Shown: positions 52,855-62,274, counted from the first letter of the stretch. The stretch is DNA of 64,000 nucleotides from Clostridiales bacterium UBA1738 (GCA_002315735.1 DCIA01000003.1:6802-70801), one strand, 5' to 3'. Translations and numbers: made by a program. Notes: generated by a model not told the origin, from the sequence alone.

Positions 52855-53337
52855 ATGAAACTTATTGTTGCTGTATCAGAAAATTGGGGTATCGGAAAGG
52901 ACAACAACCTTCTTTTTAATATCCCAAAGGATATGAAGTTTTTCAGAGAAACAACTCTTAATAAAACGGTGGTTTTGGGCAGAAAAAATCTGGAGAGTTT
53001 TCCAAACCAGAAACCTCTTAAAAACAGAGAAAATATCGTGATTACAAGAAACCGAGATTTTGTTTTAGAGGGCGCAAAAATTTTTCACAGTATTCCCGAA
53101 TTTTTGGAATATAATTATGATGATGAGAATACATATGTAATAGGTGGGGAAAGTATCTATCGTCAGCTTTTGCCGTACTGTGATACTTGCCTTGTCACAA
53201 AAGTTAATAAAACTGTGCCTTGCGACAAATTCATGGTGAATTTAGACGAAGAATCCGATTGGGAACTAAAAGAAGAATCGGAAGAAATCGAAGATAACGG
53301 ATATATATTAAAATTTCTGAAATATGAAAGAAAATAG
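52855..53337 (+). CDS. folA: Dihydrofolate reductase
   Basis: The 160-residue protein has ENWGIGKDNNLLFNIPKDMK with the catalytic acidic Asp in IPKDM, VVLGRKNLES, and YVIGGESIYRQLLP at the NADPH/substrate sites. It regenerates THF consumed by ThyA. It starts 13 bases after thyA. Confidence 0.95.
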   Translation: MKLIVAVSENWGIGKDNNLLFNIPKDMKFFRETTLNKTVVLGRKNLESFPNQKPLKNRENIVITRNRDFVLEGAKIFHSIPEFLEYNYDDENTYVIGGESIYRQLLPYCDTCLVTKVNKTVPCDKFMVNLDEESDWELKEESEEIEDNGYILKFLKYERK

Positions 53338-53348
53338 GGGGTAATATC

Positions 53349-54062
53349 GTGAATTTGCACAGAATTGCAGATCTTACGGTGGATATGGGCTATAAATATG
53401 AGCGTCTTAAAAAACAAGCCGCAATATATCGCATAGCGGAAGATATAAAACCGGATATTACAATTTACTTGTCTTACGAATTCCTAAAAAGCAAGCAGGA
53501 AGAAAACAAAAATATTACTCCCGAAATAGCAGAATATCTTTATACAGGGAATGTCTTTTATTCAGCGCTTGTAAATTATGATGGGTTTATGCTTCACGCA
53601 TCGGCAATTTTGATGGACGGATATTGTTATTTGTTTTCAGCTCCGAGCGGAACGGGAAAATCTTATCATGCGTCTTTGTGGCAAAAGGTCTACGGAAGGG
53701 AAAGGGCAAAGATTATTAATGATGATAAACCGGCAATTAGGATAGATAAAGACGGCGTTTTTGCCTATGGTACGCCGTGGAGTGGAAAAACCGACTTAAA
53801 TCTTAATGTAAAAGTTCCGATTGCGGGTATTTGTTTTTTAGAGCGTGGGGAAAAAAATGAAATTGTGAGGGAAAACGGCGGTGCAAAAATCCTAAAAGTT
53901 TTATCCCAAACAGTAAGACCAAATAGCGAAGAAAATATGGACAAATTACTTAAAAGCCTTGATTTTGTGCTAAAAAAAGTGCCGATTTATACCATGCAAT
54001 GCACAATGGAAGAGGAAGCGGCAAAGGTAGCATACGAGGCAATGAGAAAAGAGGTAAAATAA
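53349..54062 (+). CDS. HPr-kinase/phosphorylase-like P-loop protein
   Basis: The 237-residue protein starts at GTG 53349 behind AGGGGG. It carries LHASAILMDGYCYLF, then P-loop APSGTGKS (98-105) and a basic/acidic DDKPAIR strand. It resembles HprK C-terminal-like ATPases that are often found in peptide and redox-cofactor clusters, but is much shorter than HprK and lacks its N-terminal domain. Here it sits between folA and an SDR gene with no peptide cluster. The substrate is unknown. Confidence 0.72.
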   Translation: MNLHRIADLTVDMGYKYERLKKQAAIYRIAEDIKPDITIYLSYEFLKSKQEENKNITPEIAEYLYTGNVFYSALVNYDGFMLHASAILMDGYCYLFSAPSGTGKSYHASLWQKVYGRERAKIINDDKPAIRIDKDGVFAYGTPWSGKTDLNLNVKVPIAGICFLERGEKNEIVRENGGAKILKVLSQTVRPNSEENMDKLLKSLDFVLKKVPIYTMQCTMEEEAAKVAYEAMRKEVK

Positions 54063-54065
54063 CAA

Positions 54066-54824
54066 ATGGCTTGGGCAGTTGTAACAGGGGCTAGTTCCGG
54101 CATAGGAAAAGAGATAGCAAGAGAACTTTCGGAAAGAGGATATAATCTTGTTTTGGCGGCAAGAAGAACAGATAGACTAAATGAAATTGCACTTACTTTC
54201 GGAGGCGAGGTAGAAGTTATTCGTGCCGATTTGTCGGTTGCAGAGGATTGCTTTATGCTTTACGAAAAGTGCAAGGAAAAGGACGTAGAAGTCCTGGTTA
54301 ATAATGCAGGATTTGGAGCGTTTGGTGAGTTTAATGATATTCCTCTTGAAAAGGATATGGAGATGCTTTCGGTAAATGTAGGAGCAGTTCATATTTTAAC
54401 AAAACTATTTTTAAAAGATTTTATAGAAAAAGATAAAGGAAGAATATTAAATGTAGCATCAGCCGCAGGATTTATGCCGGCAGGCCCACTGCTTTCAACA
54501 TATTATGCAACAAAATCATATGTTTTGACTCTTTGCCAAAGCATAGCAAAAGAACTTAAAAAATCAGGCAGCAAAGTCACTATCTCTGCACTTTGTCCCG
54601 GACCTGTCAAAACAGAGTTTGACAGTGTTGCAGGAGTGGAATTTGGTGCAGTAGGCTTAAATCCTGATAAAGTTGCCGATATTGCAGTTCGTGGAATGAT
54701 AAAGGGAAAGACTATAATTCTGCCCGGTGAGTTTGTAAAAATCGGCAAAGTTTTAACAAAAATTTTGCCCGACAGCGTTACTGCGGCATTTGCGTATAAA
54801 TTTCAAAAGGCAAAGGAAAGATAA
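54066..54824 (+). CDS. Short-chain dehydrogenase/reductase
   Basis: The 252-residue Rossmann enzyme has the cofactor site TGASSGIGKEIARE, NNAGFGAFG, catalytic Ser (NVASAAGFMPAG) and the YATKS motif (Tyr/Lys). The NADP preference is suggested by AARRTDRL. The substrate cannot be told. It is in the thyA-to-uppP operon, three bases after the preceding stop. Confidence 0.9.
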   Translation: MAWAVVTGASSGIGKEIARELSERGYNLVLAARRTDRLNEIALTFGGEVEVIRADLSVAEDCFMLYEKCKEKDVEVLVNNAGFGAFGEFNDIPLEKDMEMLSVNVGAVHILTKLFLKDFIEKDKGRILNVASAAGFMPAGPLLSTYYATKSYVLTLCQSIAKELKKSGSKVTISALCPGPVKTEFDSVAGVEFGAVGLNPDKVADIAVRGMIKGKTIILPGEFVKIGKVLTKILPDSVTAAFAYKFQKAKER

Positions 54825-54826
54825 AT

Positions 54827-55501
54827 ATGATTACAGGTGCAAAAGATTGGGACGAACTTTTAAAGGATGAGTTTTCAAAGGACTACTTTAAAGAACTTGA
54901 AACCTTTTTAAAAGATGAATATGAAAATCATACAATTCATCCCGATAAAAATGATATTTTTTGTGCTTTAAATTGGACAAGTTATGAAAACACCAAAGTT
55001 GTAATTTTCGGACAAGACCCATATCATGGGGAAAATCAAGCACACGGACTTGCTTTTTCCGTAAAAAAGGGTGTTGATATACCGCCATCACTTCAAAATA
55101 TTTATAAAGAACTAAAAAACGAGTTAGGACTTTATATTCCCAATAATGGGTATCTTGAAAAATGGGCAAGACAGGGAGTGTTGCTTTTGAATTCTTCCCT
55201 TACCGTTCGTGATGGCGAGGCAAACTCTCATAAAAATAAAGGTTGGGAGAACTTTACAAACAGGATAACCGAGATTTTAAATGATAGGAAAAAGCCTGTA
55301 ATTTTTCTTTTGTGGGGAAATGATGCGAAGAAAAAGGAAGAATTAATAACTTCGCCGCAACACATAATTTTGTCAGCGGCACACCCCAGTCCACTTTCTG
55401 CAAGCAGAGGATTTTTCGGGTGTGACCACTTTAAAAAGGTTAATAATATGCTTATCGCAATGAATAGAGCGCCGATTGATTGGCAGATAGAAAACATATG
55501 A
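54827..55501 (+). CDS. ung: Uracil-DNA glycosylase
   Basis: The 224-residue protein has the water-activating motif GQDPYHGE (Asp64), the NSSLTV loop and HPSPLSASRG. It removes uracil from DNA. It is adjacent to thyA/folA and polA, a coherent dUTP/uracil-repair set. Confidence 0.96.
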   Translation: MITGAKDWDELLKDEFSKDYFKELETFLKDEYENHTIHPDKNDIFCALNWTSYENTKVVIFGQDPYHGENQAHGLAFSVKKGVDIPPSLQNIYKELKNELGLYIPNNGYLEKWARQGVLLLNSSLTVRDGEANSHKNKGWENFTNRITEILNDRKKPVIFLLWGNDAKKKEELITSPQHIILSAAHPSPLSASRGFFGCDHFKKVNNMLIAMNRAPIDWQIENI

Positions 55502-55520
55502 AAATAAGAGGAACGGCAAA

Positions 55521-58127
55521 ATGAAAAAATTATTAATAACCGACTCAAACAGTCTTATAAATCGTGCATTTTATGGTGTGCGTTTTTTGTCGTCCCATGA
55601 TGGAACCCCGACAAATGCACTATATGGTTTTATGATGACTTTAATGAAACTTATAGACGACAATAAACCTGACTATATTTGTGCAGCGTTTGACCTAAAA
55701 GCACCGACATTTAGGCATAAAATGTATGACCAATATAAAGCACAAAGAAAACCTATGCCTGATGCATTAAAGGAACAAATGCCTATAGCAAAAGAAATTC
55801 TAAAAGCAATGGGCATAACGATTTTGGAAAAGGAAGGCTTTGAAGCAGACGATATTATAGGAACAGTTTCAAGGATTTGCGAAGAAAATGATATCGAATG
55901 TTTAATTGCAACGGGAGATAAGGACGATTTGCAACTTGCATCTAAAAAGACGAAGGTTCTTTTGACGGTTACAAAGGCAGGAAATACCGAAACGGATTCT
56001 TGTGATGATAATGCAGTTTTTGAAAGATACGGCGTAACACCAAAAGAGTTTATTGATGTTAAGGCACTTATGGGGGATACTTCGGACAATATTCCGGGAG
56101 TTAAAGGCATAGGCGAAAAGACTGCAATGAGCCTTATTGCCAAAGCTCATAGCATTGAAAATCTATATGAAAAACTTGACGAATTTGGACTAACAGCAGG
56201 GAATAGAGCAAAGCTTGAAAATGATAAAGATATGGCATTTTTGTCAAAAATTCTTGCAACGATTGATAGAAATGTACCGATTGATTTGGACTTTGAGTCA
56301 ATGAAGATATGTGATTTCAAGAATAAATCAAGCCTTTATGATATCCTAAAAAAACTTGACTTAAATAAGGTGATTGCAAGGATTGGTGTTGAAAAGGAGC
56401 AGACCAAAAAGGAAGTAGATTTTCTTAAAAATGCCGAAATTGAATCGATTTATGACCTAAAAGGCTTCAAAAAGGTCTTGGAAAAAGTCACAAAAAAGGG
56501 CGAAATGGCGTGTCTTTTTGAATTAAATGACGGAAAAATCGAAAGAGCAGCGATCTCGGTGGATAATTATGCTGCGTCAGTTTTGGTAAATAGTGAGATA
56601 GAAAAGGAACTTATTTCTTTATTATTAGATGACAAAATAAAAAAATACTGTGCAAACATAAAAGATACACTTGTAAATTATGAGATTAATAATCTTGCTT
56701 ATGATGTTGCAATAGCGGCATATCTACTAAATCCTGCAAGAAACGGATATTCCGTTTCCGAACTTTCCTTTGAATATTTGGGCTTTGAATTTAGCGAAGA
56801 AAAACAACTATCGCTTTTTGAGGATAATTCCGACGATTTTGCAAAAAAAGCGCTGGCAATTATGCCGATTTTTGAAAAAACGAGTCAAAAATTAAAGGAA
56901 AATAACCAAGAAAAACTGTATTATGACATAGAACTTCCACTTGTTGAAGTTTTGGCAGATATGCAAAAACAAGGCATTTTGATAGACAAGGAGAAGCTTT
57001 CAGAGTTTTCTTTGGAATTATCAAAAAGAATTGATGAATTAGTATCGAAAATTTATGAAGAGGCAGGGGAAGAATTTAATATAAATTCACCCAAACAACT
57101 GTCAGTGATTTTGTTTGAAAAACTTGGGCTAAAAGCAATCAAAAAGACAAAAAACGGATACTCTACAAATGCAGATGTACTTGAAAAATTGCAGGATAAA
57201 CACGAAATTATATCGCTTATTTTGGAATATAGAAGTTTGGCAAAATTAAAAAGCACATATTGTGACGGACTTATGGCGGTTATAAATGAAAAAACCGGTA
57301 GAATTCACTCGGTGTTTAACCAAACGGTCACAGTAACAGGCAGAATAAGTTCAACAGAACCAAATATGCAAAACATTCCCACAAGAACAGAACTCGGCAG
57401 TCAAATGCGAAAGATGTTTGTGGCAAGGGAAGGCTGTCTGCTTGCCGATGCCGACTATTCGCAGATAGAACTAAGAGTTTTGGCACATATCGCAAATGAT
57501 AAAACAATGATAAATGCCTTTAAAAATAATGAAGATATTCATAGAGTTACTGCGTCGCAAGTTTTGGGGATATCCCAAGAAGACGTCACAAAGGAGCAAA
57601 GAAGCAGTGCAAAGGCAGTAAACTTTGGGATAGTTTACGGTATAGGGGAGTATTCTCTTTCGCAAGATCTTAAAATTTCGGTAAAACAGGCAAAGGAATA
57701 TATAGAAAACTACCTTGAAAAATATGATGGCGTAAGAGAATATATGACCAATATCAAAAAAATCGCAAAAGAGCAAGGCTATGTGGAAACAATGATGCAC
57801 CGAAGAAGATATCTTCCGGAAATTGCGTCATCAAACTTTAACACCCGTGCATTTGGCGAAAGAGTTGCGCTAAACACTCCGATTCAAGGCACAGCAGCAG
57901 ATATTATAAAACTTGCTATGGTAAGAATTTACAATGCTCTAAAAAAAGGTGGATATAAATCAAAACTGATTTTGCAGGTTCACGATGAACTTATTATTGA
58001 AGCATACGAGGAAGAGAAGAAAGCCGTGGAAGAAATTTTAATAAGAGAAATGGAAAATGCGGCGAATTTGAGTGTTCCGCTTGTGGCGGATATGTCGGAG
58101 GGCAAGAGTTGGTATGAGGCAAAATAA
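55521..58127 (+). CDS. polA: DNA polymerase I
   Basis: The 868-residue protein has a 5'-3' nuclease domain (about 1-260, LLITDSNSLINRAFYG, TGDKDDLQL), a degenerate 3'-5' domain (about 300-460) and a polymerase domain (470-868). The polymerase motifs are ADADYSQIELRVLAHI, SAKAVNFGIVYGI and QVHDELIIEA. The DxE pair needed for proofreading is not present in the 3'-5' domain, as in Bacillus Pol I. Its end overlaps coaE by 14 bases. Confidence 0.96.
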   Translation: MKKLLITDSNSLINRAFYGVRFLSSHDGTPTNALYGFMMTLMKLIDDNKPDYICAAFDLKAPTFRHKMYDQYKAQRKPMPDALKEQMPIAKEILKAMGITILEKEGFEADDIIGTVSRICEENDIECLIATGDKDDLQLASKKTKVLLTVTKAGNTETDSCDDNAVFERYGVTPKEFIDVKALMGDTSDNIPGVKGIGEKTAMSLIAKAHSIENLYEKLDEFGLTAGNRAKLENDKDMAFLSKILATIDRNVPIDLDFESMKICDFKNKSSLYDILKKLDLNKVIARIGVEKEQTKKEVDFLKNAEIESIYDLKGFKKVLEKVTKKGEMACLFELNDGKIERAAISVDNYAASVLVNSEIEKELISLLLDDKIKKYCANIKDTLVNYEINNLAYDVAIAAYLLNPARNGYSVSELSFEYLGFEFSEEKQLSLFEDNSDDFAKKALAIMPIFEKTSQKLKENNQEKLYYDIELPLVEVLADMQKQGILIDKEKLSEFSLELSKRIDELVSKIYEEAGEEFNINSPKQLSVILFEKLGLKAIKKTKNGYSTNADVLEKLQDKHEIISLILEYRSLAKLKSTYCDGLMAVINEKTGRIHSVFNQTVTVTGRISSTEPNMQNIPTRTELGSQMRKMFVAREGCLLADADYSQIELRVLAHIANDKTMINAFKNNEDIHRVTASQVLGISQEDVTKEQRSSAKAVNFGIVYGIGEYSLSQDLKISVKQAKEYIENYLEKYDGVREYMTNIKKIAKEQGYVETMMHRRRYLPEIASSNFNTRAFGERVALNTPIQGTAADIIKLAMVRIYNALKKGGYKSKLILQVHDELIIEAYEEEKKAVEEILIREMENAANLSVPLVADMSEGKSWYEAK

Positions 58128-58686
58128 GATAGTTGTCGGCATAACCGGCGGAAGCGGAGTTGGAAAAAGCTATATCTCTGACCTTTTAAGAGAAAGCGGA
58201 TATCCTGTAATTGATGCCGATAAAACTGCTCACGACAGTATAAATGAAGAAAAATGCATAAAAGAGCTTGTGTCATTTTTTGGCGAAGAAATTTTAGAAA
58301 ATGGCAAGATAAATCGCAAAAAGTTGGGTGCGGTTGTCTTTTCTGATGCACAAAAACTTAAAAAACTAAATGAGATTTCTCATAAATACATTTTGGCTGA
58401 CATCGAAAGAAAAATTGAAAAGGAAGCGTCAAAGATTGTTTTTGTTGATGGCGCAACTTTAATAGAAAGCAAAATGCCGCTTGATAAAATTTTTGCAGTT
58501 TTGGCAGATTTTGAACTTAGAAAAGAAAGAATTATTAAAAGAGACAATTTGACAGAAAAAGAGGCAAAAACAAGGATTTTGGCACAACAAACAGATGAAT
58601 TTTATCATAAATTTTGCGACTTCACTATATATAATAATGGTGGAGAAATTGATGCTTGTGATATAATAAAAAGGATTGTAGAATGA
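58114..58686 (+). CDS. coaE: Dephospho-CoA kinase
   Basis: The 190-residue P-loop kinase has VVGITGGSGVGKS, DADKTAHD and a lid region (KERIIKRDNLTEKEA). It catalyses the last step of CoA synthesis. I chose ATG 58114, with GGAGGG about 12 bases upstream inside polA; polA-coaE is a usual pairing. Confidence 0.94.
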   Translation: MRQNKIVVGITGGSGVGKSYISDLLRESGYPVIDADKTAHDSINEEKCIKELVSFFGEEILENGKINRKKLGAVVFSDAQKLKKLNEISHKYILADIERKIEKEASKIVFVDGATLIESKMPLDKIFAVLADFELRKERIIKRDNLTEKEAKTRILAQQTDEFYHKFCDFTIYNNGGEIDACDIIKRIVE

Positions 58687-59216
58687 AAAAAATAAAAAGA
58701 TTAATAGCCTTTTTGCTTATTTTTGCAATTTTTGCATTTGTAGCAAAAACGGTGATTTATAGTGTGTTTCCTATTTATTATAGGGAGTACATAGAGAAAT
58801 GTTCAGAAGAATATGGGCTTTCTCCCCATCTTGTTATGGGGGTAATTTATGCCGAAAGCCGGTTTGATAATGAAGCACATTCGGGCGTGGCGCACGGTCT
58901 TATGCAACTGACCGACGAAACGGCAGAGTGGTCAGCAAAAAAGGTTGGTTTAGAGGGCAAAATTGATTTAGAAGAGCCCGAAACAAATATAAGGCTTGGC
59001 TGTTACTATCTTTCCTACCTTATAGAGCAGTTTGGCGAACTTGACACGGCTCTTGCGGCATATAATGCAGGTATGGGAAATGTTTCAAAATGGCTTAGTA
59101 GCGAGGAATTTTCAGCCGATGGCAAAAAACTTCAAAATATCCCGTATGCAGAAACCGATAGATATGTAAGAAAAGTTAAAAAATTCACAGAAATTTATAA
59201 AAAGTTATATAAATAG
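58683..59216 (+). CDS. Membrane-anchored lytic transglycosylase (SLT domain)
   Basis: The 177-residue protein has one N-terminal membrane segment (about 7-30) and an SLT domain. The catalytic Glu58 is in VIYAESRFD, followed by HGLMQLTDETAEW and ALAAYNAGMGNV. It cleaves peptidoglycan. It overlaps coaE by 4 bases. Confidence 0.93.
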   Translation: MKKIKRLIAFLLIFAIFAFVAKTVIYSVFPIYYREYIEKCSEEYGLSPHLVMGVIYAESRFDNEAHSGVAHGLMQLTDETAEWSAKKVGLEGKIDLEEPETNIRLGCYYLSYLIEQFGELDTALAAYNAGMGNVSKWLSSEEFSADGKKLQNIPYAETDRYVRKVKKFTEIYKKLYK

Positions 59217-59225
59217 GAGATAAAA

Positions 59226-60041
59226 ATGGAATTTGTAAAAGCAATAATATTAGGAATAATTCAAGGAATAACCGAGTGGTTGCCTGTTTCAAGCACAGGT
59301 CATATGATTTTGGCAGATGAATTTATCCACCTTTTAAACGGCAAAAATGCAGAGTTTGTAAGGCTTTTTGAAGTGGTTATCCAACTCGGCTCGATTTTAG
59401 CAGTTGTTACACTTTATTTTAATAAACTAAATCCGTTTGCACCAAAGAAAACAACACTTCAAAAAAAAGAAACATGGTCTATGTGGTTTAAGGTAATGGT
59501 GGCAGAAATTCCGGCTGCGATTGTGGGGCTTTTACTTGAAGATATTATTGATACAAAAATGTATAATTGGTACACGGTTTCGCTAATGCTTGCCGTTTAC
59601 GGCATTGCGTTTTTGGTGGTTGAGGGCAGAAATAAAGAGCCAAAAATAAATTCAATCGAAGAAATTACATATAAGACAGCACTTTTAATGGGCGTATTTC
59701 AAATGCTTGCGCTAATCCCCGGAACATCACGCTCGGGAGCGACAATCGTGGGAGCGATACTTATCGGCACATCAAGAGAAATTGCGGCAGAATTTTCCTT
59801 TTTCCTTGCAATTCCCGTAATGTTCGGTGCGAGTTTTTTAAAACTTATTAAGTATGACGGAACGCTTTTGGGAGGAGAAATCGCAATTTTAATAGTGGGA
59901 ATGATAACAGCATATGTTGTTTCGGTATTTGCAATAAAATTTTTAATGGGCTTTATCAAAAAGCACGATTTCAAGGCATTTGGCTGGTATAGAATAATCT
60001 TAGCCGTGCTTGTTTCGGCGTACTTTTTACTTGCAGTTTGA
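59226..60041 (+). CDS. uppP: Undecaprenyl-diphosphatase UppP (BacA)
   Basis: The 271-residue membrane protein has GIIQGITEWLPVSSTGH and LIPGTSRSGATI, the two catalytic motifs. It recycles the lipid carrier of cell-wall synthesis. It is the last gene of the thyA operon. Confidence 0.96.
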   Translation: MEFVKAIILGIIQGITEWLPVSSTGHMILADEFIHLLNGKNAEFVRLFEVVIQLGSILAVVTLYFNKLNPFAPKKTTLQKKETWSMWFKVMVAEIPAAIVGLLLEDIIDTKMYNWYTVSLMLAVYGIAFLVVEGRNKEPKINSIEEITYKTALLMGVFQMLALIPGTSRSGATIVGAILIGTSREIAAEFSFFLAIPVMFGASFLKLIKYDGTLLGGEIAILIVGMITAYVVSVFAIKFLMGFIKKHDFKAFGWYRIILAVLVSAYFLLAV

Positions 60042-60072
60042 TATAATTTACAAATAATTCAAAAAATTTATG

Positions 60073-60101
60073 TTGCAATTTTCAAAAAAAAGTGGTATAT
60101 T
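60073..60101 (+). promoter_or_regulatory. Promoter of the paralogous repeat-protein pair
   Basis: TTGCAA (60073-60078) and TATATT (60096-60101) have a 17-base spacer. Confidence 0.65.
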
Positions 60102-60140
60102 ATCTCTTGGACATAAAAATTCACAATGGAGGAATTAAAA

Positions 60141-60737
60141 ATGAGCGAAAGACAAGCAAGAATAAAGCGTAAAGATAGTACCCAAAATGATGCTCCTAAG
60201 AAGAAAAGTTCAGTATTAGGAAATGTCATCATAACGGTAGTAATCCTTGCATTTTTAGGCTTGGGCGGATATGCTTTGAAAGATAATCTAAAAGCGCTTA
60301 TTCCGGAAAAGCCTGAAAAGACACCGACAGTTACCGACATGGCAAAAGAGCGTGATATGAGCGTCGAAGACTTTTTGAAAGAATATGGCTTAGAAGACGG
60401 AACAATCACAAAGGATAGTACAGAGCAAGATTTACTAGGCGTATTTACGGTAGAAAATTACGCAAAATATCAAGATAAGACGGTAGAAGATTTGCTTTCC
60501 GAATACCAAATTGAAGGTGCTGCTGCCGATATGAAGTGGAATGACGCATTCCAATTAATGCCTATGTCAAAATATGCAGAAATGATGGGAGCGACATTTG
60601 AAGATTTAAAGGCACAAAGTGGCTTGCCGGAAGAAATCACAGAAAAGACAACATTAGCTGAAACACAAAAAATTATGCAAGAGGCACAAGAAAGTGCACA
60701 AACAGAGGAAACACCTGCAGAAACACCTGCAGAATAA
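60141..60737 (+). CDS. Unknown single-pass protein with tandem helical repeats (paralogue 1)
   Basis: The 198-residue protein starts at ATG 60141 behind GGAGGAATTAAAA. It has a basic cytoplasmic N-terminus (RIKRKDSTQNDAPKKK), a membrane helix (about 27-45) and three imperfect repeats of roughly 35-40 residues (SVEDFLKEYGL, TVEDLLSEYQI, TFEDLKAQSGL, with KYAEMMG linkers). It ends in an ETPAETPAE tail. The same repeat pattern and tail occur in the next gene. The function is unknown; the repeats should be outside the membrane. Confidence 0.75.
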   Translation: MSERQARIKRKDSTQNDAPKKKSSVLGNVIITVVILAFLGLGGYALKDNLKALIPEKPEKTPTVTDMAKERDMSVEDFLKEYGLEDGTITKDSTEQDLLGVFTVENYAKYQDKTVEDLLSEYQIEGAAADMKWNDAFQLMPMSKYAEMMGATFEDLKAQSGLPEEITEKTTLAETQKIMQEAQESAQTEETPAETPAE

Positions 60738-60758
60738 TAAAGATAAGGAGAAACGAAA

Positions 60759-61622
60759 ATGGACGAAAATAAAGAATTAGAAATGAACGAAGAGATTGTA
60801 GAAGAAGTAACAGAAGAAGTTACAGAAGCAGAGGAATGTGCTTGTTGTGAAGGCGAGTGCAAGTGTGAAGAAGAGCCTTGCGAATGCTGTGGCGAGGAAT
60901 GCGAATGTGCAGAAGAAACTTGCGATTGTTGCAGTGCGGAATGTGCTTGCGTAGAAGTTGAAGAAGCGCCTGCAAAGAAGATGGACAAGAAGACATTGGG
61001 AATGATTATCGGAGCAGCAGTATTGGTAGTCTTAATTGCTGTCGGCTTTGCAACAAAAGTATTGCCATGGAACAAATATAACCATATGGGATATATAAAT
61101 ATCACAGGAAGAACATTAGGCGATATTGCAGAAGAAAACGGCATAGAACTAAAAGAATTAAAAGAACAATACGGCTTGCCTGAAAATATGAAAGCAAGCA
61201 CAAAAGAATCAGCAGCATACTATATGATGCCTGTTAAGACAGTAGCCGCAATGTATGGTATGGACTTTGCGACAATGAAAGAAATGTTAGGCTTCGGCGA
61301 CGAAATCACAGAAGATACACCATGGGGCATAGCAGAAGGTGAAACAACCTTGGAAAAATATGTCGGCAAGGACAATTTTGAAGATTTCAAGAAAGAATAT
61401 GGCTTCGGCGAAGAAGTAACATTGGAAACAAAGTGGAAAGAAGTTCGTAAGACAGTAGATAAGGCATCAAGAAAGAAATATAAAGAACAAGAAAAAGAAC
61501 AAAAGAAGCAAGAAAAGGAAGCAAAAAAGAACGAAGGCAAAGAAGCCGTGCCAAGTGATGCAGAAGTACCGATAGATGAAGCACCGGTTGAAGAAGCACC
61601 GGCAGAAACACCGGCAGAATAA
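60759..61622 (+). CDS. Unknown membrane protein with metallothionein-like N-tail and the same repeats (paralogue 2)
   Basis: The 287-residue protein has an acidic N-tail with 15 Cys in a strict 14-residue period, C-x-C-C-x3-C-x-C (Cys27-36, 41-50, 55-64). A membrane helix follows (about 78-98), then three repeats like those of the previous protein (ELKEQYGL, TMKEMLGFGDEIT, DFKKEYGFGEEVT). A Lys/Glu coiled coil and an APAETPAE tail end it. The Cys tail lies on the predicted cytoplasmic side. It could bind several metal ions, but no function is known. Confidence 0.75.
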   Translation: MDENKELEMNEEIVEEVTEEVTEAEECACCEGECKCEEEPCECCGEECECAEETCDCCSAECACVEVEEAPAKKMDKKTLGMIIGAAVLVVLIAVGFATKVLPWNKYNHMGYINITGRTLGDIAEENGIELKELKEQYGLPENMKASTKESAAYYMMPVKTVAAMYGMDFATMKEMLGFGDEITEDTPWGIAEGETTLEKYVGKDNFEDFKKEYGFGEEVTLETKWKEVRKTVDKASRKKYKEQEKEQKKQEKEAKKNEGKEAVPSDAEVPIDEAPVEEAPAETPAE

Positions 61623-61632
61623 TAAGAAAAAG

Positions 61633-61657
61633 CGAGTGTAAAAGCACTCGTTTTTTT
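61633..61657 (+). terminator. Terminator of the repeat-protein pair
   Basis: CGAGTG-TAAAAG-CACTCG followed by seven T. Confidence 0.8.
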
Positions 61658-61689
61658 GACTGAAAATAAAGGAAAAGGGGGGGTAGAGT

Positions 61690-62274
61690 ATGAAATATTA
61701 TGCCGTAAAAAACGGGCGCAAAATCGGAATATATACCGATTGGGCGAGTTGTAAAGAGAATGTGGACGGATATTCCGGTGCGGAGTATAAATCATTCCAA
61801 AGTAAAGCCGAGGCAGAAGAGTATATAACGGGCGAGAAGAAGACGGAAAGTTTTAGTGGAGTTACTGCGTATGTCGACGGAAGTTTCAAGGTAGAAACGG
61901 GCGAGTTTTCGTATGGAGCAGTCATTTTAGAAGGCGAAAAAGAACTGACCTTTTCGGAAAAATTCAGCGATTTGGAACTTGCGACAATGCGAAATGTGGC
62001 AGGCGAGATAAAAGGGGCAGAATTTGCAATGCGCTACTGTGTCGAGAATGGAAAAACCACCTTAAAAATCGTCTATGACTATATGGGAATAGAGGCTTGG
62101 GCGACGGGGGTATGGAAGACAAACAAAAACGGAACAAAAGCGTATAAGGCGTATTTTGATAGCATAAAAGATAAAATTTCCGTAACATTTGAAAAGGTGA
62201 AAGGTCATTCCGGCGATAAATATAACGAGATGGCAGACGAACTTGCAAAATCAGCGCTTGGAATTGAAAAATGA
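61690..62274 (+). CDS. Viroplasmin-domain ribonuclease H
   Basis: The 194-residue protein has an N-terminal viroplasmin RNA:DNA hybrid-binding domain (MKYYAVKNGRKIGIYTDW, KSFQSKAEAEEYI) and an RNase HI domain. The metal acids are Asp63 (YVDGSF), Glu106 (AGEIKGA), Asp130 (YDYMG) and Asp183 (MADELA). It cleaves RNA in RNA-DNA hybrids. The start follows GGGGGGGTAGAGT. Confidence 0.93.
   Translation: MKYYAVKNGRKIGIYTDWASCKENVDGYSGAEYKSFQSKAEAEEYITGEKKTESFSGVTAYVDGSFKVETGEFSYGAVILEGEKELTFSEKFSDLELATMRNVAGEIKGAEFAMRYCVENGKTTLKIVYDYMGIEAWATGVWKTNKNGTKAYKAYFDSIKDKISVTFEKVKGHSGDKYNEMADELAKSALGIEK

Noticed and set aside
60470..61201. 243-residue antisense Ser/Ala-rich frame
   Set aside because: It results from codon bias of the repeat and Cys genes on the other strand.
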